DNA of 64,000 nt from positions 5,892,293-5,956,292 of the forward strand of contig CM039210.1 in the NCBI GenBank assembly GCA_008360975.2. The letters are read 5' to 3'. This stretch comes from Lichenostomus cassidix. Its lineage: Eukaryota; Chordata; Aves; Passeriformes; Meliphagidae. Shown piece by piece: positions 40,950 through 52,696 of the stretch (position 1 is its first letter; every line of letters starts with the position of its first letter). The notes beneath the pieces were generated by a model, which saw nothing but the letters and a program-made list of their open reading frames with translations, searched no databases and was not told where the DNA came from. A program made the translations under genes and the position numbers.

Positions 40950-43461
40950 TATCCCTTACCAGATTTAATTCTAAATGGACATTCGCCTTCCTTATTGCAT
41001 CCCTGCATACTCTGTGAATGCTCCTGTATTCCTCCCACTGTTTTATTCTTGTCTTCCAGCAAACTTCATGTTGGAGGGCTTAGAGGCAGCCCTGAAGATA
41101 CAGTGCTGTCTTAAATATACCTCTACTTGAAAAATCCCTGTCCCTGCCCATCTCCAGGTGAATTTCAGATGTCACCTGGGAGCTGGTGGTCACAAAACAT
41201 GTGTTTGGCACACAGCTTTGTTGTTCCGTCGTCTGAAATTAGGTACTCTCTGAGGGTTGGCACCCTACAGGGAAGCCACTGACACAGGCCCTCAGCCTTC
41301 CTCCTTGCAAAACTCCTTGGAAAGGGGCACCAGCATAGGGCAGGCTTTCATGGGTGCACCCTGCTCTCAGGGTGCCCTGCAGATTTTGGTGGTGGCCTCC
41401 AGACCAGCGAAAATGCTGCTTCTGGAGGGTGAAAGTTTTTCAAAAGAGCAAAATTGCAGGGGGTAGTCCAAGTCTCTTGTCACAGCCCACACTGCAAAAA
41501 CACTAGAGACACTTTGGCCTTTCCTGTTGTGGAGTTGTGGGGTTTGGACTTTTTTCTTTTTGGTTTGGGTATTTTTCAACCTTTTTTTGTTTTTTGTTTT
41601 GGGGCTTCTTTTTCTTTTTGCCTTTTTTGTTTCTTCCTTTTTCTTTGTTTTTTCTCTTCCCCTTTTTTTTCCTCACAGCTGTGCCTTTTCCACAGCACAC
41701 ACTTTGCTCCTGGATGGCAGCACCTCAAGACCCTGTGTGCCTCTGCTCAGAACCACCCCAGATGGCTAAAGCCCCACCAGGGGCAGGCATGGGCGGCAGC
41801 AAATCAGTGCGGCCCAGGCCACCCATAAGAAGGATGGGTGGTAACAGGTGCTGTTTTTCCTGGTGGTGGTGGAATGTACCATAAGGTGCTAGTGTCTTTG
41901 CAGCAACTTTGCTATGGCTGTGATTGGGGTTGGGGAAGGAACACTTCAGGCCTTATTTGTTCTGATTTTGTCTCCTTCCTGGCTTTCTCAATTTAATATT
42001 AAGAGGGATTTGGGGGAAAGTAAAGCCAACCCAGCAGATGCTGTTGCAGAGCAATACTCTCGTTTGTTTGCATTGAGGTCTGGCTGGGTTATACCTAGAG
42101 CTTTGGCTTTTAACTTTATAAGTTGGTGTTATCAGTATCACTTTGGATTGTAACTAATAACTAGCTTGTGGTTATAACTTCAGATTGCAACTCTGTAACC
42201 TTTGGATTAAAAAATTTAAAATTTTCTTTCTGATTTTACAATTTTGGTTTAGAACTTTTAATTTTTAATAGCTAGGGTGATGCAAGAAGTAGTGCAGGTA
42301 CCAAGCATGTCCTTTCAGATGAGGGATATTTTCTTCTCAAAACTATATTTAAGAAAAGCCCTGTCGGGGTTTGACCCTGGCCAAATGCCAGGCACCTATG
42401 ACATCTGCTCTCTCCGCTCTCTTTCCTCTTCCTGCTGCGAGGTTCTTTCAGCATTGCTGTGCTGCAATCCTGCATGGGGTTGTACTTTCTTCTGGTTCCT
42501 CTAGGTGGAGTAGTGCAAGCCCATGACTTTGCCATCCCTGTAAGAAATGGCTCTGATACTTTGGGCATTACAAAATGTGAACATGCAAATCATTTGCAAA
42601 GCTCACAACAACCCTGGCATCCTGTGTTTTGATGAGCAGCTTTTCAGGTCTTAGCATAGCAGTTTTGTTTAAATCCAGTTCTGGAACCTCTTTTTTGAGA
42701 GAAGTATGAAAACTCTTGACAGTGTTAGGGGCCACCTTACTTCCATCCAAGGTCGACAGAAAAGATGGTGCTTGGCAATGAGACCATTTGCTTGAATGAT
42801 TTGGTCTAGGGTTTTCTTGCTGTTCATTGGCTCCTGCAGAATCCCTGGGTGATCAGCCATTGGCTGGGACAGCAGGTCTGCTTCCCACTTGTTAGGCAAA
42901 AATCACCGGCCATTTACAGCTCATTGGCTGGGGCTTCCACCATTTCCTGCCAACCAGGGCACAACCTGCAGCTTGCACTGCAGCTTGCACATCAAACTAC
43001 CTGCACTGGGTGTATTTCTCAACTTAAGATTTAAGGTGTCAGACATGGATGAAACTGGTATTGTACAAAAGCACTAACAACTGTTATTTTAGAAAGTGCT
43101 TGAACAGATATTACCAAATCTGTACTTCTAAACAAAGCCATTTTCTTTTTTTTCTTGCATGCTCTAATGCTCCCCAGACAGAAGTTTTACTGGTAGACAA
43201 CCACACAAAAGGATTTACTACTTGAGGGTGATAGCTGTTTTTCACTAGACACATGCTTATTTCAGTAGCAGCACTCAAAAAACCTTATGCCTTAAGTTAA
43301 ATATTTGGGCACCTAGTTCAGCTAACAAAACTGCACATATCTTTCAGCCAGTCTTGAGAAGACCAAATATTCTTTTGCTGTTGCAGGAGGAAAACAGCTG
43401 CAGCTTCTTCTGCTATATCTGTTTTTGCTGCTTTGCTACAGATGTCCAAGCAAACCAACAC
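40950..43461. other. Gene-free, largely unclassified region
   Basis: Contains a T-rich tract (41560-41680) and a segment starting TGTCGGGGTTTGACCCTGG at about 42362 that looks like the start of an LTR, truncated. No coding sequence, RNA gene or TSD-bounded element was recognised. ORFs here are short and unsupported. Confidence 0.4.
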
Positions 43462-44600
43462 ATAGAATCATAGAATGGTTTGGGTTGGAAGGGACCTTAA
43501 AGGTCATCTAGTTCCAACCCCTGCTGCCATGGGCAGGGACAGCTTCCACTAGACCTCAGGGCCTCATCCAACCTGGCCTTGAACACTTCTAGGGATGGAG
43601 CATTCACAACATCTCTGGGCACCCTGTTCCAGTGCTTCACCATGCTCTGAGTAAAGAATTTCTTCCTAACATCTTATCTAACCTGCCTTCTCCCAGTTTA
43701 AAACCGTTGGCCCTAGTCCTGTCACTATCTGCCCATATAAAAAGTCCCTCTCCCTCCTTTTTACAAGCCCACTTGAGGTACTGAAATGCCACAATGAGGT
43801 CTTCCTGGAGCCTTCTCTTCTCCAGGCTGAACAACCCCAGCTGTATCAGAGGTGCTCCAATCCTCTGATCATCTTTGTGGATCTCCCCTCTGGATATGCT
43901 CTATCAGGTCCACATCTTTCTTGTGCTGAGGACCTCAGAAGTGGATGCAGTACTCCAGGTGGGATCTCATAAAGGCAGAGTAGAGGGGGAGAATCACCTT
44001 CCCTGACCTGCTGGCCACACCTCTTTTGATGCAGCCCAGGATTCATTTGGCTTTCTGGGCTGCAAACACACACTGATGGCTCATGTCCAGCTTTTTGTCT
44101 ACCAGAACCCCCAAGTCCTTCTCCACAGAGCTGCTCTCAATGAGATCATCTCCCAGTCTGTATTCATATCTAGGATTGCCCTGACCCAGGTATAGGACTT
44201 GTTGAACTTGTTCTCATGGGCCAACTTCTCAAATTTGTCCAGGCCCCTCTGAATGGCATCCCTTCCTTCTGGTGTGTCAACGGCAATGCTCAGCTTCGTG
44301 TCATCTGCAAACTTGCTGAGGGTACGCTCGATCTCACTGTCTACGTCAATGACAAAGATTTTTAGGAGCACTGATCCCAAGACAGAGCCCTGAGAGACAT
44401 CACTTGTCATCAGCCTCCACCTGGACATTGAGCCATTGACCACAGCTTTCTGGCTGCGTCCATCCAGCCAATTCCTTATCCACTGAATAGTCCCTCCATC
44501 AAATCCATGTCTCTCCAATTTGCAGATTTCATGTGGGACCATATCAAAGGCCATATCAAAGTGCTTTGTTTCTTTAACAAAGACATTAGACATAATGTGT
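43462..44600 (-). mobile_element. CR1 LINE, 5'-truncated 3' portion
   Basis: The 3' end at 43462 reads (minus) AACCATTCTATGATTCTATG, the typical short-repeat CR1 tail with no poly(A). The 3' UTR follows, and from 44593 to 44099 the end of the reverse transcriptase ORF ([32 protein letters not shown]). FADD replaces the usual YADD. Stops and truncation make it inactive. CR1 is the main LINE of birds. Confidence 0.92.
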
Positions 44601-44782
44601 AGATAGATGTTTGATACAAATTGTGTTATTTACCCATCTTAGAGGAGCCAGTTTGAAAGCTAGGCTTTAAAAACAATTCTACCACAGAGCATGACTTATG
44701 ATTCATTTGATGCTCTGACACTGTAAGACTAGTGACAGGGTGCCCCATGGGCAAGCATGGCTGGCATGCAACAGCATCCTCC

Positions 44783-45776
44783 TGTATTGGGTTTGCAGGG
44801 CAATGTTTTGGTAGCAGAGGGAACTGCAGAGGTGGCTTTTGTGGAAAGATGCCAGAAGATAGTACCAGCTGGCTCCAAAACAGACCTGCTGCTGGCCAAA
44901 GCTGAGCCAATCAGTAGCAGTAATAATGCCTCTGTGATAACATATTTAAGATGGGGGGGAACTGCTGTACAACAGCATCTGGGGAAAGGAGTGAGAATAG
45001 GTGTGAGAAACAACCCTGCAGACACCAAGGTCAATGAAGAGGAAGGGGTAAGAGTTGTTCCAGGCGCTGGAGCAGAGATTCCCCTGCAGCCCATAGTAAA
45101 GACCTTGGTGAAGCAGGCTGTTCCCCTGCGGCCCATGGAGGTCCACAGTGGAGCAGATATCCATTCTGCAGCCTGTGGCAGACCTCTTGATGGAGCAGGT
45201 GGATGTACCCAAAGGAGGCTGGGGCCTCGTGGAGAGAGAAGCCCAGGCTGGAGCAGATTGTTTTTAAAAAACTACATCCCGTGGAAATGATCCATGTTGG
45301 AGCAGTTTGTGAAGAACTGCAGCCTGTAGGAGATACCCACACTGGAGAAGTTCATGGAGGACTGTCTCTCATGGGAGGCACCCCACATTGGAGCAGGGGA
45401 ACATTGTGATGAGGAAGGAGCAGCAGAGACAATGTGTGATGAGCTGACCACAACACCCATTCCCTGTCTCCCTGCACTGCTCAAGGGGAAGAGGTAGAGA
45501 AATAGGGAATGAAGTTGAGTCTGGGAAGAAGGGAAGGGTGGAAAAAGGTGGGTTTAGATTTGTTTTTATTTCTCATTATCCTACTCTGATTTGATTTGCA
45601 ATAAATTAAATTGAGTCTCTTTTACCCATGACAGTAATTGGTGAGTGATTTCTCCCTGTCCTTATCTTCACCCACAAGCCTTCTGTCATATTTTCTCTTC
45701 CCTGTCCAGTTGAGGAAGGGGAATGATAGAGCAGTTCGGTGGGCACCTGGTGTCCAGCCAAGGTCAATCCATCATA
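44783..45776 (+). repeat. Avian ERVL-type LTR (about 1 kb)
   Basis: Starts TGTATTGGGTTTGCAGGGC and carries the tandem GGAGCAG...CTGCAGCCC...GGAGG phrases typical of these LTRs, from 45060 to 45400. AATAAATTAAAT near 45600. The end is placed at CCATCATA by comparison. No clear TSD. Confidence 0.75.
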
Positions 45777-46999
45777 TCTCTGCACACCCATCCAGCCTCA
45801 CAGCTCAGGAACTGCAGCCAGGTCCATTACCATGTACTCAATGGCCTTCCACAAATTCCTCCTACTTTTAAGCCTCCTCTCTAGATTCCTCTCTCAATTT
45901 CATATATATGAATCTTTGTGAATGTTGTGCCCAGCCCCAATATCAGCACCTGAAATCCCTCTCCCTGATCTTTCTGTGAGCATATTAACTCCCTCACTGC
46001 ATCAGCAATTTTCAACTAAAACACTAGGGGAACTAGGGGAAGGGCAGTCACAAGTACTTTTTGCACAATTCTGGTGCACCATTCCCTTTTCTCTTCTTGC
46101 TCCTATTTCTTTTGCCTATTTCCTGCCCCCACCGGGAAACACAAACACCAGTGCCCTGAGCATAATTATATCATAGCAGAGCAATTTCTATGTAATGAGG
46201 GGTATCTGGCTGCAGGGTCCACTGCAGCTTTTACTGCCTTCATGCATGAATGCTGCCTTTGCTACTATGGCAGGCAGACTTAGGGAACAGAATGATAGTG
46301 GTAATGAAAAGCTTTAGTTTTAAGGCAATTTCATTCATTACAAGAGTTCCTTTTAGACTCTTACTGCACCAAATTTTATAATACTCCCATCTGCTTTGAT
46401 GGTAATTAAGTTTTAGAAATAGGCAACATGATATAGATGGCAGAAGAGTTCAAATTGTCAGACTAGATTTATCACTTCCCTCACATGGTGGAGACACCAC
46501 AAATAACCCAAAATCTTTAACAGGTGGGAGCAATAAGAACCAGCATCAGAATTACAGGCTCTCATCCCCACTGCTTCACATAGCAATACAAGTAGGGTAC
46601 TCCTGAATTACAAGCCTTTATAGCACATCTTTACAATTGCAAATATATGAGCTCTTATCCCAGGGCAGGCTAGCAGTTTGTCTTCTGGGTAGATAGAAAA
46701 TTATGCATGCAGTTAACTATCATTCTGCCAGAATAAATCAATACTCAATGCCACAATAACTCACTTGTCAACACTTCTCATCTCAACTAAAAAAACCTGT
46801 GAAATTATTTCCCCTTCAAGCTGGTAGAGCTGTAACACTTGCAACTATTGGAGATCTCTGCTTCCAAGCCATGTAAAATCCTTCCTAGCACTTTGAGAGC
46901 AGCTCCATTCGTTCACAGCCCTTCCCCCAGACACAAATTTGTCAGGCTCAAAACCCATTTACAACTCTCCATCTCTACTTCTGAAACCAATTTTAGGCC
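45777..46999. other. Unclassified, no gene seen
   Basis: Mixed-composition sequence with no supported ORF, RNA gene or TSD-bounded repeat. Confidence 0.4.
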
Positions 47000-47558
47000 T
47001 GCCATGGTTTAAGCTCAGCTGGCAACTCAGCGCCAGGTAGCTGCTCTCTCACTCCCCCTCATCCCCCCACCCCCACCCCCACCCCAGTGGAATGGGGAGG
47101 AGAATAAAAAGTAAAATTTGTGGGTTGAGATTAAAAAAGTTTAATAATTGAAAAAAAGTAAAATACAATCATCATCATGACAGATTAAACACAAGGAAAA
47201 CAAGTGATACACAATAACATTGCTTACCACCTGCTGACTGATGCCAAACCCCATCCCCAAACAGGCTCCCTTTCTGAGTAACTCCCACAGTTTATATACT
47301 GGGCATGACATTTTATGGTGTAGAATATCCTCTTGGCAAGTTTGAGTCAGCTGTCCTGGCTGTGCTCCCTCCCAGCTTTTTGTGCAGCTCCTCACTGGCA
47401 GAGCATGACACTGAAAAGTCCTTGACTTGGGTAAGCCCTACTTAGTAACAACCAAAACATCAGTGTGTTTTCAACATTATTCTTATAGTGAATCAAAAAC
47501 ACAGCACTGTATCAGCTACTGAGAAGAAATTAATTCTATCCTAGCCAAAATCAGGACA
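47000..47558 (-). repeat. ERVL-type LTR
   Basis: Minus strand TGTCCTGATTTTGGCTAGG to TTAAACCATGGCA, 559 bp, TATA-like AGTATATAAACTG near 47295, with a G-rich run (CCCCCACCCCCACC on plus, 47065-47085) near its end. TSD not identified. Confidence 0.75.
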
Positions 47559-47853
47559 ATATCCATGCCATATTCCATACCATTTATGTCATGCCAAGTC
47601 CCACACTTTCCAATACCCCATCACCTTCCCTATTTATTTATTTTGATAGATATACTCACAGATATCATCCCCTTAGTCTATGGACTGCCTCTGCAAAATA
47701 TCCACAAAACATCCACAGAATGTCTCTTGAATTAATTTCATAGAATGTGGTGTTGGATTGTTGCATGTTGAAACCAGTTCTGATTCCATTTCTGCTGCAC
47801 TCATTCAGTTTTATCAAAGTTCATTCTTCATTAATGCAATTATTGGACTGGAG
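47559..47853. other. Unclassified, possible ERVL leader fragment
   Basis: Follows the 47000-47558 LTR on the PPT/U3 side. No gene recognised. Confidence 0.25.
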
Positions 47854-48657
47854 TGTCACGGTCCACTCATGAGCAGACGCGTGATGGTTCATACCAGCTA
47901 CGATCTCAGAGTGCAAAAAGGAAAAGAAAACACAAAATGCAACAAGTCAAGGGAGTTAAATTTCAATCCAAGGGGGAACTTTATTAATTTGGCCGGTAAA
48001 GCGGCCTGCGATAGAGAGAGAAAGAGAGAAAATTGGGAAAAGATGGGGAGGAAAGGGAAGGAAAGGGGACTATAGCTACCACCACGGGTCCACAGACGTC
48101 CGATGTCCCTGGCGTCCCGTCCAGTCGGCGTTCCTTGGCCTCTGCAAAGATCGATGTGATCTTTCGGTGGGGAAGATCTTTGGAGTTCAGCCACTCCTGA
48201 GCTGTCTTTTATGCTAGTCCATACACCTGGTCCCTCCTTGCCAGCCACCTTTGCTCCCCCTTAATTCTTGTGGAGATTTGCCAAACTCCACTTGGCAGGG
48301 TCAAGGGAGGAGTGTCCGAGGCATGGTCGGCAGGTTTTTCACAATGGGTGTCAGGGCAACGGGTGCAAAGCCTTCGTCACATACCCACATTGGCAGGCAC
48401 AAGGTCTTTGTTCTGTATCAACTCAGGCAGGTGCAAAGTCTTCGTTCTGTACCACCTTAGGCAGGTACAAAGCATTCGCTCCGTATCAGCTTTGGGTAGG
48501 CACAAAGCATTCGTTCCGTACTACCTTAGGCGGGCACGAAGCATTCGCTCCGCACCAGCCTTAGGCAAGTACACAGCATTCTCTGCATAAGTCCTGCACC
48601 TGTAATTTCTGATGAGAAATGTTGAGACAGAACTCGATTCTTGGATCGACCCTTACA
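47854..48657 (-). repeat. 3' LTR of the pol-less provirus
   Basis: Minus strand TGTAAGGGTCGATCC to TGGACCGTGACA. AATAAAGTTCCCC near 47980. U3 contains a 7-unit repeat (48359-48600). Confidence 0.92.
48359..48600 (-). repeat. Seven ~34-bp tandem repeats in U3
   Basis: On the plus strand each unit has the form GGYACAAAGCATTCGYTCCG followed by a variable half. Seven imperfect units run head to tail. The same array is in the LTRs at 39277-40079 and 52697-53499. Repeats in retroviral U3 are often enhancers; that role is inference here. Confidence 0.8.
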
Positions 48658-50148
48658 CCACCCGGTGGCTCAACGTTTATCTTCAGGACCAGTTGTCTTC
48701 TTCATGATGAGTCGTCTTCTGGGTGAGTTGTCTTTCTTTGTGATGAGGTGTCTTCTGGATGAGTTGTCTTCGGGACCACATGGTGGTAACACTAAGGATG
48801 GGGGAAGGGGAGAGAAGGGAAGGAAGGGAAACAAGATAGGAAAGATTTTTACATTTACTTTTTGCCATGCAGCTTGCTCAATATGAATCAATGTGATATC
48901 AGATTTCAGAATTTGGTGGGAAGCAACTGGAGCTGAGTAAGAGAAGTCACATCCCATGATTTCAGTAAAATTACAAATACAAATATTTGTATGATTACTG
49001 GTATAAGCTATCACATTTCCTACTGTGATATTACTACAAACAGTTCTTAAGCATGCACAACCCTTGCCAATGTAAATGATTACGGTTTCAGGGTTAATTT
49101 CAGGACGAATTTCCAAAATGGCAAACATTTTGGTCAGTGTCTAAACAAAAATCTTGTGTTCTGATGGTGTTATTTTTACAGTTGTTCCCGCACAATGCAG
49201 AATTCCAGATCTATTGTTTGCCATTTATCATTCACCTTTTGGGCCCATGCTCTGTGCTCAAAAGGATAGAGTATAGTTCCATTGTGGTTCAAGCCTAATG
49301 TGAAAACAGGATAAATCAAAGATACTGAAGCATTGTGAATAATGTGTAAGCTATAAAAGTGTTATTAACATGATTATAGGTAAAATTTACCAACTTCCAC
49401 CAAGATTGGAGGTTCTTTTCAAAATTGTTAGCACTATCCCAAATTATTTTTCAGATTTCTGTGGGAAAAATGCCTTCTTAAAGGCTGTTGCATTTTTGTC
49501 AGATCAAAAGTTGCAGTAGCCAATTTGTTCAATAACACCTCCGAATCAATGCTATTTAGAACTCCCAATCTAGTTCCTAAAAACACCAGTCAGGTCTCTT
49601 CGACATACATCTCCAGGAGAAAAGGGAGCAACCTTTTTGAGAGACCATTCTGGTTTAAATAGTATTTGTTGTTGGCTGGTGTTTCCACTTATAAATGGTA
49701 TTGAAAACCAGGTTCCACTTTTCTGCATCCCACTTGAATTTTTTCATCAATGACACTGGGTAGGGTTCTAACCCACTCATTTTTATCCCAGACCCAATCA
49801 GACGAATGGTAAATTTTGTCATCATGCATTAAGACTACAGCCAAATTTGGATGGTTATTTTTGGGATAATTTCTGGAAGAGCTAGAATATTCTATGAAGG
49901 CTTGAGATCAAGGCAATTCATTATTATTTTGGTTATAGGAAGAAGGCGTAATGCAGAAAAGTATGAGCAATCTAATGAAAATTTTGTAGGCCATTTTCAG
50001 AATTAAGTCTTCAATTCTTATTCATATTTCTTCTATAGAAATTCTTAAAGTCCCACGGGGTTCTCCTGTAAAAACAAAAATAGAGACCTTGCCCTTTTCA
50101 GGCAAAAAGGAATTAAAATGATGGAACAATAAACCAGGCATTTATTGT
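48658..50148 (-). pseudogene. Decayed env of the pol-less provirus
   Basis: Minus-strand pieces in several frames: VLMHDDKIYHSSDWVWDKNE (near 49830-49770), EMYVEETCLVFLGTRLGVLN (near 49610-49550), GLNHNGTILYPFEHRAWAQK (near 49290-49230) and ICICNFTEIMGCDFSYSAPV (in frame 49128-48670). This looks like an env surface or TM region with Cys-rich segments; I cannot name the family. At least six stops or frameshifts break it. The 3' end (48780-48670) has three copies of a short repeat (unit near EDNSSRRHLITKK). Confidence 0.55.
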
Positions 50149-52101
50149 TTAGTGTTGGGAAAAAGGAGGGGCCACCCGGATGACTGAGGCAGGTTTATCT
50201 TGGTTGATATCCAGGCTCTCCTTTTCTTGGATAGAAAGGTTCTTTGAGGCTTCTTCTGTTACAGAAAACACATCGCAGAAATGCTCAATCTGTGCATCGA
50301 CTTCAATGAAAGCAAGGCTTACCACAAACAAGCCTTTCTGCCAAGCAGTATACCTTTTCTCAGCATCCTTAAAACTGCAAGAATAAAATCCCACAATAGC
50401 TGTTATTAACACATCTCCTTTTTCTGTTTTGGTGAGCTGTTTAACATAGATCCATTCTCCATTTCCCTGCCCACCACTAGGAAATGGAGATCCTAGTTTC
50501 CCTGTTCTGGAGAAAAAAGTTTGCTTTGATGTCTCATCTGCAATTTCAGTGAAAGGGGGGGCAGAAGCTGCAATGGGTGCACTTTCTTTCACAGAGGAAG
50601 GTGGTTTTGTCACACGCCACTGAGTTACCAGTTTGCACAATTTTTCTAAATGTAAACCATCCATCAAATCTCTAGGAATTCCTTTTTTAAGTCTTAAACG
50701 CCACCAATCAAGTTGGACAGAAAGGGATTTAGACTGTGACAGTTCCTTGGCAACATCCATAGTTTTGCTGGGGCAGGGCAGTGCATTTTTAACTCCTACT
50801 TGCTGGATACCTCTTGATCTCTCTTCTAAAGGCTCCACAGGACAGTATTTTCTACTGTAATCAACTAATTCTTGTGTTACCTCCCCCCATGTCCAGACTT
50901 TAGGTCTAGGGTGAGGTCTGTTACCTGGCAGGGCTGGTGTTGAAAAGTCAGAGGAATTTGTGTAAGAGTCTGTACTGGTACTGCCTGTATTTCTGCTATT
51001 ATCACCTCTGCACATAAAAATCTGCGACTGCTCCACAGGACTCATTGATGCTGTGGTCTTCTGGAGACTTGCCTCTGTGGTTTTGAGTGATTCAGGCAGT
51101 CCCCTTATTAAGGCAGTCGTAATTTCAGGGTTAACAGATAACATCATTGGTAATTCACATCCAAGAATTAGTTTTCTCTCATGTATCATTTGCAGGCAAG
51201 CAGCTTTGTGTACACTTTCTAGTAATTGGTCAGCTGTGCCTATTATTGCCAAGGGGTCTCCCCTGTCCAGAGGGTTTAACCCTCCAGCCCAGTAAGCAGC
51301 ACGCTGAGTTAGAGACCATGGGGCTCGGTGATCACCTGTTGTTAAGAAAACTCCGTGGCCCCAATAACCCTCAGCCTCCTTTGCACTCAATTGTATTTGG
51401 TCACCCCCAGTTAAAGACACATATTCTGTTTCAGATTCTTTGATAAGATGCCCATATTCCCTTTTTAACTTGGCTAGTTTAGTGGCAGAATAGGGCGTTT
51501 CCTTGGTGGTTATGTGGGGGTCTGTATCTTCATCATTAGGGTAAGAAAATTCAGTTTTGATTAAGGGTCTTAAATTAGGAGGATTTTCATCAAGTTTTTT
51601 CATCTGTTCCAATTCCTTCTGTGGATACATCAGGTTAATTGATCCTGATGATGCTATATTCTGTGAACTAGTGTTCTGTGAATTAGTGTGATTTACTTCA
51701 AGAGCAGCCCTTAAGGAATGGTTTTCTTCTTCCTTGCGCTCTAATTCCTTTTCCAGTTTGGAAATTGTTGTTTGGTGACAGCGCACCAGGTTTTCTAAGG
51801 ATTCTATGATTTTTCCTTCATTACTACGCTGCCTATGATGGTCTTCAATGGCTGCGATCAAGCTGGCACCCAAAACAGAACAGACTATTGTCTTGCTTTT
51901 TCCTGGTAGTAAAAACTTAACCTTAGCCTCATTCTGTAGCAGAGAAATCCGATCTACTATACTCTGCATATTTTTCCAATTCTCTCGAGCCCAATCTTCC
52001 CCAAAAGGAGAGGGTCGAGCACCATATTTAGCCAAAAATGTAAATAATACATCTTTATCATCTACCAACTGAGAATCTCTCTTCTCCTGTTTGCCAGGCA
52101 T
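50149..52101 (-). CDS. gag: Intact 650-aa Gag-like protein
   Basis: A single uninterrupted frame from the ATG at 52101 to the stop at 50149, the longest in the window. Residues ~96-136 form a strong coiled coil (LENLVRCHQTTISKLEKELE). A capsid-like helical domain spans about 200-345 (LAKLKREYGHLIKESETEYV, AYWAGGLNPLDRGDPLAIIG, LIRGLPESLK). A Ser/Thr/Pro linker follows, then a C-terminal part (about 400-650) with an EWIYVKQLTKTEKGDVLITA stretch. There is no zinc knuckle, no Met-Gly start and no protease. The chicken ENS-1/ERNI (Soprano) family, an LTR-borne gene with a coiled coil, is a comparison worth testing, not an identification. A new passerine-type or other class I/III gag is equally possible. 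Confidence 0.85.
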   Translation of the reverse strand: MPGKQEKRDSQLVDDKDVLFTFLAKYGARPSPFGEDWARENWKNMQSIVDRISLLQNEAKVKFLLPGKSKTIVCSVLGASLIAAIEDHHRQRSNEGKIIESLENLVRCHQTTISKLEKELERKEEENHSLRAALEVNHTNSQNTSSQNIASSGSINLMYPQKELEQMKKLDENPPNLRPLIKTEFSYPNDEDTDPHITTKETPYSATKLAKLKREYGHLIKESETEYVSLTGGDQIQLSAKEAEGYWGHGVFLTTGDHRAPWSLTQRAAYWAGGLNPLDRGDPLAIIGTADQLLESVHKAACLQMIHERKLILGCELPMMLSVNPEITTALIRGLPESLKTTEASLQKTTASMSPVEQSQIFMCRGDNSRNTGSTSTDSYTNSSDFSTPALPGNRPHPRPKVWTWGEVTQELVDYSRKYCPVEPLEERSRGIQQVGVKNALPCPSKTMDVAKELSQSKSLSVQLDWWRLRLKKGIPRDLMDGLHLEKLCKLVTQWRVTKPPSSVKESAPIAASAPPFTEIADETSKQTFFSRTGKLGSPFPSGGQGNGEWIYVKQLTKTEKGDVLITAIVGFYSCSFKDAEKRYTAWQKGLFVVSLAFIEVDAQIEHFCDVFSVTEEASKNLSIQEKESLDINQDKPASVIRVAPPFSQH

Positions 52102-52609
52102 CTTTTTCCTTATCCTAACTCAGAAATAAAACCAACAACAAAACCAACAATAAAAACAACTCAAATCCACTTGAGAAACATTTCTCTCTATCCTGATTCA
52201 GAAATAATACAACCTCAAAAGGATATAACAACAAAAAACAGCTCAAAATCTATCCTGAAACAAAACAACTCCAAAAACAATGCAACAACAACAGCTCAAA
52301 ATTCATTTGAGAAACGAATTCTCAATCCTGAAACAACTTCAAAAATAATACAACAACAACAACTCAAAATTCATTTGAGAAACAAATTCTTAATCCTAAA
52401 ACAAAACAACTTCAAAAACAACAAAAACAGCTCAAATCTACTTGAGAAAGTTAGATACTTGCCAATGGCCACTCTTACCCTTTCTCAGGTGTCACTAAAA
52501 CAAAAATTTAACTCCCCTTCTTTTTGCACTCTAAGTTCTGATAGCCGGAATCCCAATAGAGTCCTCAAAAATGAGTTTTGAGGGGTTTTGTCCCTCAGCC
52601 TCTATCAGG
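52102..52609 (-). repeat. Leader with imperfect ~70-bp repeats and hairpins
   Basis: 52130-52450 holds four to five imperfect repeats rich in ACAACAAC on the plus strand. Four of them contain a near-palindrome, CTCAAAATTCATTTGAG or CTCAAATCCACTTGAG type, at 52160-52175, 52295-52311, 52363-52379 and 52431-52446. Each can fold into a 6-7-bp stem. The rest of the leader shows nothing. Confidence 0.75.
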
Positions 52610-52627
52610 ATCCTGTCCGTGACGCCA
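52610..52627 (-). promoter_or_regulatory. Primer binding site
   Basis: Minus strand TGGCGTCACGGACAGGAT, six bases after the duplicated LTR end. The tRNA is not named. Confidence 0.7.
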
Positions 52628-52632
52628 ATTTA

Positions 52633-52696
52633 TGTCACGGTCCACTCATGAGCAGACGCGTGATGGTTCATACCAGCTACGATCTCAGAGAATTTA
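52633..52696 (-). repeat. 64-bp duplication of the U5 end and PBS spacer
   Basis: 58 bp of the LTR end plus the six spacer bases AATTTA occur twice in tandem (52633-52696 and the end of the 5' LTR from 52697). One G/A difference (TGTCACGG / TGTCACAG) separates them. The 3' LTR has only one copy. Confidence 0.9.

Noticed and set aside
41454..41884. Phe-rich ORFs of 65-124 codons
   Set aside because: Translations of a T-rich low-complexity tract.
48359..48600. CRISPR-like array from regularly spaced repeats
   Set aside because: Units are contiguous, imperfect, have no unique spacers, and lie in an LTR of a bird genome.
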